This document shows positions 1 to 9,007 of a stretch of 64,000 bases of DNA, one piece after another. A model generated the notes under the pieces. It had not been told where the DNA came from. It made no database searches and saw nothing but the letters and a program-made list of their open reading frames with translations. The position numbers were made by a program, and so were the translations under genes. Every line of letters starts with the position of its first letter. The first letter of the stretch is position 1. This stretch comes from Lacihabitans soyangensis (GTDB lineage Bacteria; Bacteroidota; Bacteroidia; Cytophagales; Spirosomataceae): NCBI RefSeq assembly GCF_024343775.1, contig NZ_RJUF01000018.1, positions 1-64,000 on the forward strand, in the 5' to 3' direction.

Positions 1-95
1 AAGCCAAGCACTTGGCAGGCTTATTTGTAGAAAACTTCAAGAAATTCGAAGAAGGAAGTTCGGTGGCGATTATTGCTGCGGGGCCGAAAGTTTGA
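1..95 (+). CDS. pckA: Phosphoenolpyruvate carboxykinase (ATP), C-terminal end only
   Basis: Partial gene entering from the left edge. The last 30 codons read in one frame to TGA at 93-95 and end in AAGPKV. The pattern AGLFVENFKKF followed by an alanine-rich AAGPK tail is how ATP-dependent PEP carboxykinases finish, as in the enterobacterial enzyme. The enzyme converts oxaloacetate plus ATP to phosphoenolpyruvate in gluconeogenesis in the cytosol. Only the tail is visible, so catalytic motifs cannot be checked. The call rests on resemblance of this short segment. Confidence 0.72.
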   Translation, partial: AKHLAGLFVENFKKFEEGSSVAIIAAGPKV

Positions 96-105
96 GATTC
101 ATATC

Positions 106-430
106 GCACAGAAATCACTGAATTTCACGGAAAACTTTTACGGAGTAATAATTCTGTGTGATTCTGTGATTTCCGAGCGAGAAATGACGAATGAGGGATT
201 TCTTTCACTATAAAAAATACTACGTTAAATGTCCGCACAGAAATCATTGAATTTCACGGAAAACTTTTACGGAGTAATAATTCTGTGTGATTCTGTGATT
301 TCCGAGCGAGAAATGACGAATGAGGGATTTTTTTCAATATAAAAAATACTACGTTAAATATCCGCACAGAAATCAGTGAATTTCACGGAAAGCTTTTACG
401 GAGTAATAATTCTGTGTGATTCTGTGCGAT
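106..430. repeat. 129-bp tandem repeat, about 2.5 copies
   Basis: Copies begin at 106, 235 and 364, a period of exactly 129 bp. The first two are full length and nearly identical, and the third stops after about 65 bp. Each copy starts GCACAGAAATCA and contains the partly self-complementary arms CACAGAAATCA...GATTCTGTGATTTCC, so a transcript could fold. No reading frame fits the period. It lies between pckA and a gene remnant, which suggests a Bacteroidota intergenic repeat that has amplified locally. Confidence 0.9.
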
Positions 431-441
431 AAATCTTTTAC

Positions 442-706
442 TCATTTCTTTCCCAACCACCTCAAAGCATTAATAATCATCTGTTTCTAGGTTTCATTTT
501 GAAACTGAAATGTTTTACACAAACTATATTCTTGTTTAGAATTCCACCACCTCTGGAAACCAGCGATTGGCCTCTTGCACAAAACTGATATTTGCCGGAT
601 CGTTTTTGGCAGTATAAAAAGCTATTGCTTTGAAGGGTTTTGTTTTTTGGGCGGAGGAGATGTAAAGTTGTATAAATATGAAAATTGCTAAAATTATTGT
701 TTTCAT
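442..706 (-). pseudogene. ThuA-domain protein remnant with internal deletion
   Basis: A start codon at 706 opens a 56-residue frame with a signal peptide (MKTIILAIFIFIQLYISSAQ) and the segment FKAIAFYTAKND...SFVQEANRWFP, typical of the N-terminus of secreted ThuA-like proteins. It ends in a premature stop at 536-538. Immediately downstream, in another frame, the C-terminal pattern of the same family is visible (QMIINALRWLGKK, stop at 442-444). The roughly 200 residues normally in between are missing. I infer one gene that lost its centre. Family recognition is from memory of the pattern. Confidence 0.7.
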
Positions 707-712
707 TTTGCT

Positions 713-1579
713 TTATTGTGTGAATTTATTTTTCTCTTCAAAATATTCCTTAACTTTTTCAAAATTTAATTCTTTAATCGATTGTAGCTTGTTTTTCGGA
801 GATAGGAAGTAATCATGTTTAGGTTTTTCTTCATAAAGAATATTACCGTTTTCATCGAATAATATTGTTTCTAATTTTATAAAAAAGTGTGGGTATTTAT
901 GCGAATCTAAATCATATTTTCCCCAATTGAAAATTTGATAATATTTCCCATTACTGGCTTCAATTAATAATCCTGTTATCAAGAAATTACTATAAGAAAA
1001 TGCATCGAAGATTTGTTTGCCAACATATTCCTTGTTTAGATTACTGAAACTACCATCTCTTAATTTAGTTGAACTACTAAAGGCTTTTTTCTTTTCTCTT
1101 TCCATACTGGCTTTAGCATCCTTCTCAAAAGCCATTCCTAGATGGCTATTATAACCGTAAACTTGCGGGTGTTTTTCATAAAACTCCATAACATCTGAAA
1201 TATTCAAAGAACTAAATTTTAGGTTGTTAAGCCTTGTAGTCCCTATTATTTTTAAATAATAATTGCAGTCTTTGGTTTTCTCGTTGAAATCAATTTCTAA
1301 TTGAGGATAGCTTTTACCACCTGTAATATTATCATTAATAAGTTTTGCGTCTTGTTGAATCTTAACCAATTTATCAAGACTTTCAATAGCTTTCTCTAAA
1401 CTTTCTTTTGAGGTATTAAGAGATTTATTGGCAGCTTCAAGTATTTTAGTGCTTTTTTCAGAGCTGGCTTTATTATGTTGTAATGTTCCATAGATTGTTA
1501 TAAAAGTTCCAATTAGTGCAATTAATCCTCCTAAGAAGATTATTATTCGGGGCTCTAAATTCATTTTTTTATACTTCAT
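713..1579 (-). CDS. Membrane-anchored coiled-coil protein of unknown function
   Basis: I do not recognise the family. The 288-residue product has one predicted membrane helix near residues 12-31 (IIIFLGGLIALIGTFITIYGTL). A strongly charged, heptad-like segment rich in Lys, Glu and Ser follows at about residues 35-80, probably a coiled coil, and then a mixed soluble domain of about 190 residues without cysteine-rich or catalytic-looking motifs. There is no cleavable signal, so it is probably an N-in anchored protein with the C-terminal domain outside. It lies directly downstream of the M28 peptidase gene on the same strand but has its own promoter-like element 8 bases before the ATG. Confidence 0.7.
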   Translation of the reverse strand: MKYKKMNLEPRIIIFLGGLIALIGTFITIYGTLQHNKASSEKSTKILEAANKSLNTSKESLEKAIESLDKLVKIQQDAKLINDNITGGKSYPQLEIDFNEKTKDCNYYLKIIGTTRLNNLKFSSLNISDVMEFYEKHPQVYGYNSHLGMAFEKDAKASMEREKKKAFSSSTKLRDGSFSNLNKEYVGKQIFDAFSYSNFLITGLLIEASNGKYYQIFNWGKYDLDSHKYPHFFIKLETILFDENGNILYEEKPKHDYFLSPKNKLQSIKELNFEKVKEYFEEKNKFTQ

Positions 1580-1586
1580 TAAATGT

Positions 1587-1616
1587 CAAATTTAAACAAA
1601 AATAACCAATACCAAA
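1587..1616 (-). promoter_or_regulatory. Bacteroidota-type promoter candidate
   Basis: On the minus strand TTTG (1616-1613), 18 bases, then TAAATTTG (1594-1587) resemble the Bacteroidota consensus TTTG-N19-21-TAnnTTTG. The spacer is one base short. The element ends 7 bases before the ATG of the membrane-anchored gene, which would give a very short 5' leader. Confidence 0.4.
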
Positions 1617-1623
1617 TACCCAC

Positions 1624-2997
1624 TCAATTCCTCCTAGCCGCATTCACCCTCGGCAACACGGGCAAACTTTCGTGGCCTTTGGCACCTACGGCTTGTACCG
1701 CAAAAATGTAATTGTCTTTGGAGTAGGGGAGTTTGAGTTCGAGGTTTTCGGTGTAAAATTTCTTTTGCCAAAACGACTGGTGCGTTTCTCTCATCAATAC
1801 GTAGTATCCAGCAGCTTTGCCTTGTTTTGGTGCCGACCAATGTAGGTTGGTGGCGTTGCCAAGGCCTTGCACGTCTATCATTACGTCTTCGGGCACGGCA
1901 GGAGCAGAGGCCAAATTGGCCAAAGTGGCAAGATTTACGGCTACATTTTTTCTCAAATATTCAAAGTCCATAAATTTATGCAGGTCGCCATATTCTACAC
2001 CGTTTTCTATTCTTAGGTCTTGGTGTTGGTGGAGGAAATTCTCGTTCATTTCTGACATTCTTACGGCTGCAAAACCTTCGGTCACAAAAGGCGTATGGTC
2101 GCCTCCACGGAGAAATCTATCATTTCTGTAAATCATCACTACTTCAAGGTTGTCCACATATCGCTCGCCAATTTCCTTCACATATCTGGCCACTTGGCGA
2201 GAATGTCCGTCGTTTTCATAGCCAAATTGTCTAATGGCTCCTACTTTTTTGTCGGTTTCAAAGGCCGGAAGTCCTTCGCTAAACACCCGCACTCGGGTAT
2301 TGTCTATGATGTTGGTTTCGTTGGAATTGTTGCTGCCCATGATGTCGTTGTTCAGCAATGCCACCAAATTCCAGTTTTCGGCTTTGGCTTTTTTTGCCAA
2401 ATAATTTGCCCCTAAAAGTCCTTGCTCTTCGCCACTGAAAACCGTGAAAATCACCGTTGCAGGAAATTTTGAAACGGCCAAAACTCGAGCCAATTCTATA
2501 ACGGCTACTGTTCCGCTACCGTCGTCGTTGGCTCCCGGAGCGTCTGAGGTTCGGTTCATTACATCGGTTACTCGGCTGTCTATGTGGCCACTTACCATAA
2601 ATATTCGGTTGTCAGTGGGGTCGGTGCCTTTCATAACCGCCATCACGTTTTCCATTTCCACTTTGGCATCTATGCGTCGGCCGTCGGCTTCGAGGGTCCA
2701 TTTGTCGAGATAAGCCGTCATTCGCCCATCAGATTTTTTCGAGAACTCGAGGAATTTCTCCAAAACCCATTTTCTTGAGGCACCAATGCCTGTTTTCGGG
2801 TCTGTGGTATTACTTAGTGTGCTTCTGGTGCCAAAACTCACGAGTTTGTTGACATATTTGCTGAGCGTATCGCTCGATATCTGGCTGATAAATGCCGAAA
2901 TTACAGGGTCTCTTTTCACAATTTCTTGTGCAGAAATGGATGAGTAATACATCAAAGTAATCAGAACAGAGCCTAGGAGAGTTTTTATATTTTTCAC
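1624..2997 (-). CDS. Secreted M28 family metallopeptidase with C-terminal FnIII-like domain
   Basis: Zinc aminopeptidase-type enzyme. A signal peptide ends near AQE at residue 25. The two-zinc M28 ligands are visible: H138/D140 in SGHID, D158 in GANDDGSG, the catalytic E190/E191 in FSGEEQG, D218 in NNDIMG and H301 in GGDHTPF. Residues of about 370-457 look like a fibronectin type III domain (LHWSAPKQGKAAGYYVL). At 457 residues it is the usual size for secreted bacterial M28 proteins. The start is GTG, since the signal peptide begins there and no ATG precedes it. It probably releases N-terminal residues from peptides outside the inner membrane. Substrate specificity is unknown. Confidence 0.9.
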   Translation of the reverse strand: MKNIKTLLGSVLITLMYYSSISAQEIVKRDPVISAFISQISSDTLSKYVNKLVSFGTRSTLSNTTDPKTGIGASRKWVLEKFLEFSKKSDGRMTAYLDKWTLEADGRRIDAKVEMENVMAVMKGTDPTDNRIFMVSGHIDSRVTDVMNRTSDAPGANDDGSGTVAVIELARVLAVSKFPATVIFTVFSGEEQGLLGANYLAKKAKAENWNLVALLNNDIMGSNNSNETNIIDNTRVRVFSEGLPAFETDKKVGAIRQFGYENDGHSRQVARYVKEIGERYVDNLEVVMIYRNDRFLRGGDHTPFVTEGFAAVRMSEMNENFLHQHQDLRIENGVEYGDLHKFMDFEYLRKNVAVNLATLANLASAPAVPEDVMIDVQGLGNATNLHWSAPKQGKAAGYYVLMRETHQSFWQKKFYTENLELKLPYSKDNYIFAVQAVGAKGHESLPVLPRVNAARRN

Positions 2998-3104
2998 TGG
3001 TTTTTTGTTAATGTAAAAGCTAAAATAGCTTAAAAAATCAAAAAACTGATGAAGAAGTAGACCTTTGTGATTTTCTGGTAGATGCGGCGGTGCTTAGGCG
3101 AACG

Positions 3105-3389
3105 TCAAGAGTTATTTCTTCGTCTTCTTGAAACGGGCACCACGGTGCCGTTCGAAAGCGTAACTTCGGCCGGAGTTACAGCCACAACGTGCTCCATGTT
3201 AACCATATAGGTGCGATGTACCCGCCTGAAGTTGTGATTTTGGAGCAAATGCTCGTATTTTTTGAGCGTGTAAGAGCAGATTTTGCTTTTACTATTGAGC
3301 ATTTTAAACTCAGTGTAGTTTACATGCGACTTTAGAAACAGGATAAGGCTTGTGTCTATCTGCGATTTTGTGTCTAGATTTATGAGCAT
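3105..3389 (-). CDS. Stand-alone LytTR DNA-binding protein
   Basis: The product is only 94 residues and consists of little more than a LytTR domain. It shows the helix-turn region KKYEHLLQNHNFRRVHRTYMVNMEHV and the beta strand TLSNGTVVPVSRRRR, typical of the AlgR/LytR DNA-binding fold. No receiver domain precedes it, so it cannot be phosphorylated directly and may act alone or with another partner. It is divergent from the kinase/regulator pair that follows and may bind the shared upstream region; that is inference from position. Confidence 0.85.
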   Translation of the reverse strand: MLINLDTKSQIDTSLILFLKSHVNYTEFKMLNSKSKICSYTLKKYEHLLQNHNFRRVHRTYMVNMEHVVAVTPAEVTLSNGTVVPVSRRRRNNS

Positions 3390-3557
3390 TACAGAGGTAG
3401 TTTTCAGACCAGCAATTAATGGTTTTCATTTATAAGTCGAAAGTGTTTTTTTGTGAAATGCCCTTTATTTTTTGTGAAAGTAAGTATTTAGAAAAAATAT
3501 TGATTTTGAATGATTTGAATAAGATTTGTCTTTATTTTAGCAGGTTATATTTGCTGT

Positions 3558-5279
3558 ATGAAAGTCCCATTTTTTGTCTTTTTGTGTTTGTTTTTCAGAT
3601 TTGGTTATGGCCAAACGAAACTCACCATGGAGGATGAAAAGAAGAAAATAGCATATAGTTTACTAACCGAAGCCATAGCCAAAAACGACTCGGTAAAAAT
3701 GGCGGACGGGTATTATGAAATGGGCAAATATGAGTCGGGAATTGGGAATTTTATATCGGGTAATGTCTGGTATCGAAAATCATTACCACTCTATAAAAGA
3801 CAGAAAAGATATTTTGAATATGGAAGGATTTACCAAAGAATAGCCGAAAATGAAGCTGCCAGAAAGGATTACTTGCAAGTTAAAATCTACTCGGATAGTG
3901 CAGTTGCTATTTTCAAGAAATATGATTTGGCCAAAGGATTTATTTCAAATTATATGTTTACTTGTGATTTCAACTATAATATTCTTAGAAAATCACCTTC
4001 AGAAGTTCTCCGAAATTTTGACGAAATGTTGGTTTATGCAAAAAAACATGATTTAGAGGTAGAACATACATTTTTACATCAAATGAGAGGCCAAATTCTA
4101 AGTGATTCCAACCCTGTCGCTGCCCTTAAGTCGTTTGAACTTTCGAAAATTTGTATGAAAAAATACGGTTTTGAGCGATTGTATACGGCTTTAAACGCTT
4201 ATATGGCTTTGTGTTATGCTCGGTTGGAGCAACCTGCCAAAGCAAGGGAATTGCTGGAAAGCAACGTTCAGCTTGAGCTCAATTCAAAAAAAGATCGATT
4301 TCTGTCCTATAGAGTAAAGAGGAATTTGGCTGAAATAGAAATATATAAAGCAGAAAAAAATTGGGAAAAGGCTTTTGAGAAACAAGTTGAATACACGGAA
4401 TTGCAGAATGAGATTCATGTTTCAGAGGAAAGTAAACTTACATCAATTGAAAATTCACTTGATATTTCGGCACTAAGCAAAAGCCAAGAAAGAGAGCTTC
4501 TATTGCAATCACAAATCTTGCAGGACAACAAAAAGTTGCTTATTGTTTTGATATTTGCAGGGGCCATGTTTCTGATTTTGGGAGTTTTACTATTTTTTCA
4601 GAATACCAAAAACCAGAGTTTGGCAAGAAAATATCTCCATTTAAGTCAGAAAAACGAACTTCTGATAAAAGAACAAAGTCACCGGGTAAAGAACAATCTA
4701 CAGCTGATTTCGAGTTTGATTGGCCTACAAAGAAATAGGTTGAAGGATACCAAAGTAAAGGATTCATTGGAAGAAATGCAGGGCAGGATAGATGTTATGA
4801 GCGTGTTGCAGCAATTATTTTATGAATCTACCGATTCTAAAGATATTCGAATCAGCGACTATTTCGGGCAAATTTTGAACAAGTCAGAGATAATTTTCAA
4901 TAAACCCATAAACAAGATTCTTTCGCTTGAAAACATACTCATCGAACCCGACCTGGCTATTCATTTGGGAATAATATTTAATGAATTATTGACCAACAGT
5001 TTCAAATACGCCTTCGGTTTTGATAATCCTGAGCCATCTGTGGAGGTGATGTTTCAAATCAAGAACTCGGAATTACATTTTGTTTACAAAGACAATGGCA
5101 AGAACCCCGATTTGCTGATTTTTGAAAAGGATTTTTATACATCCTCTCGTTCTTTTGGATTGAGCCTCATCAGGCTGAAATCAACCGAATTGAGTGGGGA
5201 GTACGGTTTTATCTACGAGAATGGACTACAGTTTACCCTAAAATGCCCCTACCATGAAGCCAAAGGTTTTGATAGTTGA
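3558..5279 (+). CDS. Sensor histidine kinase with periplasmic TPR region and HisKA_2 domain
   Basis: Begins with a signal-like hydrophobic segment (PFFVFLCLFFRFGYG), followed by roughly 300 residues of helical TPR-like repeats. A membrane helix follows near residues 325-345 (LLIVLIFAGAMFLILGVLLFF), then a HisKA_2 dimerisation segment with phospho-acceptor H375 in SHRVKNNLQ, and an ATP-binding domain with the N box NELLTNSFKYAF. This architecture is common in Bacteroidota LytTR systems. The last 26 bases overlap the response regulator gene, implying translational coupling. The signal sensed by the TPR region is unknown. A TATATTTG motif lies only 4 bases before the ATG. Confidence 0.9.
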   Translation: MKVPFFVFLCLFFRFGYGQTKLTMEDEKKKIAYSLLTEAIAKNDSVKMADGYYEMGKYESGIGNFISGNVWYRKSLPLYKRQKRYFEYGRIYQRIAENEAARKDYLQVKIYSDSAVAIFKKYDLAKGFISNYMFTCDFNYNILRKSPSEVLRNFDEMLVYAKKHDLEVEHTFLHQMRGQILSDSNPVAALKSFELSKICMKKYGFERLYTALNAYMALCYARLEQPAKARELLESNVQLELNSKKDRFLSYRVKRNLAEIEIYKAEKNWEKAFEKQVEYTELQNEIHVSEESKLTSIENSLDISALSKSQERELLLQSQILQDNKKLLIVLIFAGAMFLILGVLLFFQNTKNQSLARKYLHLSQKNELLIKEQSHRVKNNLQLISSLIGLQRNRLKDTKVKDSLEEMQGRIDVMSVLQQLFYESTDSKDIRISDYFGQILNKSEIIFNKPINKILSLENILIEPDLAIHLGIIFNELLTNSFKYAFGFDNPEPSVEVMFQIKNSELHFVYKDNGKNPDLLIFEKDFYTSSRSFGLSLIRLKSTELSGEYGFIYENGLQFTLKCPYHEAKGFDS

Positions 5280-5982
5280 AGACGAGTTGATAACCGCCAT
5301 GGAATTCAAGGAGGCACTGGTGGATGCTGAATTTGAAGTACCCGTCATAGCAGACCGTGTCTCAAAAGCAAAAGAAGCCTTTGAATCCATATCTTTCGAC
5401 CTTATTTTGCTGGATATCACCCTCAAACACGACCAATCAAATGGTCTCGATTTTGCTGAATACGTAAGAAAATCCTCCTCGACTCCTATTATGTTTATTA
5501 CCGGTGACACCAACGAAACCATGCTTGAAAGAATGAACAGCTTGGGCAATTGCAACTATATGATGAAAGCCGTCAGGACGCCAGAGTTGGTATTTAAGTC
5601 AAAACTAATGATTGGCAATAAGGATAGTTTGACCTCGGAAGGTGTTAAATATCAAGAGGTTGTGTTGTTGCCTATAAACAGGTCACATCAAAAAGTAAAG
5701 AAATCGGACATTGTAGCTATCAAAGGAAATGGTTCTTATTCTGATATATACATTGCTAACGAAGCTCATTACCACACCTTGTCTATGAACATGAAAAAAC
5801 TCCTTGAAGGTTTAGATTACCCCGATTTCTTCCGTCTCAATCGTTCCAATATTGTCAATTTGAACTTTGTAGAAAAAATAGAAAAAGATCAGCTTTACCT
5901 GAGCAGTCACGATCTTAAATACACCTTGGCTAAAGGCGTGAAAAAAGAAATTCTGGAACTTTTGCCAAATGTGAGGACCTGA
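5254..5982 (+). CDS. LytTR-type response regulator
   Basis: Receiver domain at residues 1-120 with acidic pair E9/D10 and phospho-acceptor D54 in LILLDITL. A LytTR DNA-binding domain occupies about residues 140-240 (IVAIKGNGSYSDIY, FFRLNRSNIVNL). At 242 residues it is the standard length. It overlaps the upstream kinase by 26 bases, so the two almost certainly form a cognate pair. A remnant of a related kinase lies near 11.4 kb, so a second copy of this kind of system may once have existed here. Confidence 0.92.
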   Translation: MKPKVLIVEDELITAMEFKEALVDAEFEVPVIADRVSKAKEAFESISFDLILLDITLKHDQSNGLDFAEYVRKSSSTPIMFITGDTNETMLERMNSLGNCNYMMKAVRTPELVFKSKLMIGNKDSLTSEGVKYQEVVLLPINRSHQKVKKSDIVAIKGNGSYSDIYIANEAHYHTLSMNMKKLLEGLDYPDFFRLNRSNIVNLNFVEKIEKDQLYLSSHDLKYTLAKGVKKEILELLPNVRT

Positions 5983-6019
5983 ACTTCAGTATTCTTATTT
6001 TTTAAGTTTAAAATCAAAT

Positions 6020-7627
6020 CTACGTCTGTATCACTCCCACATTGTATCGTTCGGTTATAGGTGCGTGGTTGGCTGCTTCTATGCCCATGCTAATGATATT
6101 TCGGGTTTCAGCAGGGTCAATTACTCCATCCACCCAAAGCCGGGCCGCGGCATAATAGGGACTAAGTTGCTGATTGTATTGGGCTAAAATTTTGTCCAGT
6201 AATTCTTTTTTGGTTTCTGGATTAATCTCTACTCCTTGTGCTTTTAAGGCCGCCTCCTGAATTTGCAGCAAAGTATTACCAGCAGAATTTCCACTCATTA
6301 CGGCCATTTGAGCGGTTGGCCAAGCGTATATCAGGCGTGGATCGTATGCTTTTCCACACATAGCATAATTACCAGCTCCATATGAGTTGCCAACAATAAA
6401 GGTAAACTTTGGTACTACGGAATTGGCCATGGCATTTACCATTTTAGCTCCATCCTTTATGATTCCTCCTTGTTCTGACCGACTACCAACCATGAAGCCC
6501 GTCACATCTTGAAAAAACACAAGTGGGATTTTTTGTTGATTACAATTCATAATAAATCGAGCGGCCTTATCAGCAGAATCACTGTAAATCACCCCGCCCA
6601 TTTGCAATTCTGGCTTTCCTCCTGGTTTTTTTGCTTTTACCATTTCTCTTTGATTAGCCACAATGCCCACAGCCCAGCCATCAATTCTTGCCAGACCACA
6701 AATTATTGTTTTACCGTAATCTTTTTTGTAAGGTTCAAAAGTGCCCTCATCTACAATAGATTCTATAATTAGTTGAAAATCATACGGTTTGGTGCGGTCC
6801 ATTCGTAGGATTTCATGAATCTTTTCGGAAGGAAATTGAGGTAAAACGGCTACTTTTCTATCAAATCCAGCTTTGGTTTCATGGCCCATTTTGTCCATTA
6901 CATTTTTTATGGCATCTAAACAAGCCTCATCATTCGGGTATTTGTTGTCTGTTACTCCCGAAATTTCACTGTGTGTAGATGCTCCTCCAAGGGTTTCGGC
7001 GTCCACATCTTCACCTATTGACGATTTTACAAGATATGGCCCAGCCAAATATACTGAGCCTGTGCCCTCTACAATAAAAGCATAGTCAGACATAATCGGC
7101 AAATAGGCACCACCCGCCACACAGCTTCCCATTATGGCAGCAATCTGCGGAATTCCCATTGAAGACATCCTCGCATTGTTCCTAAATATTCTTCCAAAAT
7201 GCTCTTTGTCGGGGAAAATATCTTCTTGCATAGGCAAATAAACACCAGCCGAATCTACCAAGTAAATAATGGGAAGTCGGTTTTCCATTGCCACCTCTTG
7301 AGCTCTCAGGTTTTTTTTGCCAGAAATAGGAAACCATGCACCGGCTTTTACGGTAGCGTCGTTTGAAACCACCACACAAAGTCTACCTTTTACGTAGCCC
7401 ATCACACAAGCTGCCCCACCATTTGGGCATCCGCCATCTTCTATATACATTCCATCACCAGCAAACATGCCAATTTCTAGGTAAGGTGCATCAGCATCTA
7501 GCAAGTAAAAAATCCTTTCCCAAGCCGTAAGTTTTCCTTTTTCTTTGTGCTTTTTGATTTTACCAATACCGCCACCAAGTTTTAGAGCCTCTCTTTTCTT
7601 TTTTAATTCTTCCAGCAAAACTTTCAT
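6020..7627 (-). CDS. Acyl-CoA carboxylase carboxyltransferase (methylcrotonyl-CoA carboxylase beta-like)
   Basis: A 535-residue carboxyltransferase that moves a carboxyl group from biotin to an acyl-CoA. It shows the crotonase-like halves with glycine-rich oxyanion loops (GSCVAGGAYLP near residue 170 and GNSYGAGNYAMCGKAYDPR near residue 415). Length and these segments fit the beta subunits of methylcrotonyl-CoA or propionyl-CoA carboxylase. The divergent neighbours (acyl-CoA dehydrogenase, HMG-CoA lyase-like, crotonase) favour methylcrotonyl-CoA and leucine breakdown. The biotin-carrying alpha subunit is not in the window, so it must be elsewhere. Confidence 0.88.
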   Translation of the reverse strand: MKVLLEELKKKREALKLGGGIGKIKKHKEKGKLTAWERIFYLLDADAPYLEIGMFAGDGMYIEDGGCPNGGAACVMGYVKGRLCVVVSNDATVKAGAWFPISGKKNLRAQEVAMENRLPIIYLVDSAGVYLPMQEDIFPDKEHFGRIFRNNARMSSMGIPQIAAIMGSCVAGGAYLPIMSDYAFIVEGTGSVYLAGPYLVKSSIGEDVDAETLGGASTHSEISGVTDNKYPNDEACLDAIKNVMDKMGHETKAGFDRKVAVLPQFPSEKIHEILRMDRTKPYDFQLIIESIVDEGTFEPYKKDYGKTIICGLARIDGWAVGIVANQREMVKAKKPGGKPELQMGGVIYSDSADKAARFIMNCNQQKIPLVFFQDVTGFMVGSRSEQGGIIKDGAKMVNAMANSVVPKFTFIVGNSYGAGNYAMCGKAYDPRLIYAWPTAQMAVMSGNSAGNTLLQIQEAALKAQGVEINPETKKELLDKILAQYNQQLSPYYAAARLWVDGVIDPAETRNIISMGIEAANHAPITERYNVGVIQT

Positions 7628-7787
7628 AAGTGTATTTTATTTAACAATGATGTGTCAATTAAATTTTCAGAATTCAGCTTTATTTATAAGTGTCATATCT
7701 CTCTCTATCTGAGGATTTTGGCCTATTAAGATAAAAATATACTAAAGGTATTTGAAATAGAAACCAATAATTCGCAAATATGAGTAT

Positions 7788-7821
7788 AATTGTGATATTT
7801 AGAGAAAAAATTGTGATATTT
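7788..7821. promoter_or_regulatory. 13-bp direct repeat, operator-like
   Basis: AATTGTGATATTT occurs at 7788-7800 and again at 7809-7821. The 21-bp spacing places both on the same face of the helix. They sit in the 237-bp divergent region between the carboxyltransferase gene and the acyl-CoA dehydrogenase gene, 44 bases before the latter's ATG. A regulator binding both copies is a reasonable inference. Confidence 0.45.
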
Positions 7822-7864
7822 GTTTTAATAATTATTAGTAAAGCAACCTTTTATCAACAATAGT

Positions 7865-9007
7865 ATGAATAATTTCCACGACCTGGACATCATCAGACAA
7901 AGTGCCAGAGATTTTGCCGAAACTTACATTAGACCCATGGTTATGAAATGGGACGAGGACCAAATTTTTCCGGTTGAGTTATTTAAAAAGCTCGGAGAAC
8001 AAGGTTTCATGGGTATTCTGGTTCCCGAAAAATACAACGGTTCGGGATTAACTTACCAAGAATACATCACGATTCTAGATGAAATATCAAAAGTATGTGG
8101 CTCGATTGGTTTATCATTGGCTGCACACAACTCGCTGTGCACCAATCATATATTGAGCTTTGCAAATGAAGTACAGAAAGAAAAATACCTTCCAAAACTC
8201 GCTACAGGTGAATGGATTGGAGCTTGGGGACTGACAGAAACAGGCTCAGGTTCGGATGCCGGCGGATTGACGACAGTGGCCAAAAAAGATGGTGATTATT
8301 ATGTATTAAATGGTTCGAAAAACTTCATAACGCACGCCATAAGCTCGAATGTAGCTGTGGTTATAGCCCGGACTGGCGAAAAAGGTGACAGCCATGGCAT
8401 GACGGCCTTTATCATTGAAAAAGAAACGGAAGGTTTCTCGGCGGGTAAAAAGGAAAATAAGTTGGGCATGCGAGCTTCTGAAACTGCCTGCTTGTTTTTT
8501 GATAATTGTCGTATTCATAAAAATCAGGTTATTGGTAACGAATGCGAAGGCTTTATTCAAGCTCTAAAACTTTTGGATGGAGGGAGGATTTCGATAGCTG
8601 CACTTTCGCTAGGGATAGCCCGTGGAGCATATGAATGTGCCTTAAAATATGCCAATGAAAGAGAACAATTTAACCAAAAAATATTTGATTTTCAGTCTGT
8701 TGGCTTTAAATTAGCAGAAATGGCCACAAAGATTGAGGCTGCTGAATTACTCACTCGTCAAGCCGGAGTTATGAAAGACCGAGGTGAAAAGGTGACGAAA
8801 ATGAGTGCAATGGCAAAACTTTTTGCTTCAGAAACTGCTGTAGAAGTTTCAAACGAAAGTGTTCAAATATTTGGAGGATATGGATTTACAAAAGATTTTC
8901 CGGCCGAAAAATTCTTTCGGGACGCCAAATTGTGTACAATTGGTGAGGGAACGTCGAGTATTCAAAAAATGGTAATTTCAAGAGAAATAAAAAAGGATGC
9001 CTTATAA
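7865..9007 (+). CDS. Acyl-CoA dehydrogenase
   Basis: A 380-residue FAD-dependent acyl-CoA dehydrogenase, normal length. Family signatures are GAWGLTETGSGSDAGG in the middle domain, QIFGGYGFTKDFP and the C-terminal IGEGTSSIQ. The catalytic base appears to be E361 in IGEGTS, the short/medium-chain position. Classical isovaleryl-CoA dehydrogenases use a glutamate in the G-helix instead, and here that place reads LLDGGRIS. Context suggests a branched-chain substrate, but the active-site layout is that of butyryl-CoA-type enzymes. It leads a three-gene operon with overlapping coding ends. Confidence 0.92.
   Translation: MNNFHDLDIIRQSARDFAETYIRPMVMKWDEDQIFPVELFKKLGEQGFMGILVPEKYNGSGLTYQEYITILDEISKVCGSIGLSLAAHNSLCTNHILSFANEVQKEKYLPKLATGEWIGAWGLTETGSGSDAGGLTTVAKKDGDYYVLNGSKNFITHAISSNVAVVIARTGEKGDSHGMTAFIIEKETEGFSAGKKENKLGMRASETACLFFDNCRIHKNQVIGNECEGFIQALKLLDGGRISIAALSLGIARGAYECALKYANEREQFNQKIFDFQSVGFKLAEMATKIEAAELLTRQAGVMKDRGEKVTKMSAMAKLFASETAVEVSNESVQIFGGYGFTKDFPAEKFFRDAKLCTIGEGTSSIQKMVISREIKKDAL

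Noticed and set aside
106-430. CRISPR array from regularly repeated sequence
   Set aside because: The whole 129-bp unit is repeated with no variable spacers, and no cas gene is present in the window.
1634-2778. Plus- and minus-strand frames inside the M28 peptidase region
   Set aside because: They are shadows of the peptidase reading frame, with no domain pattern of their own.
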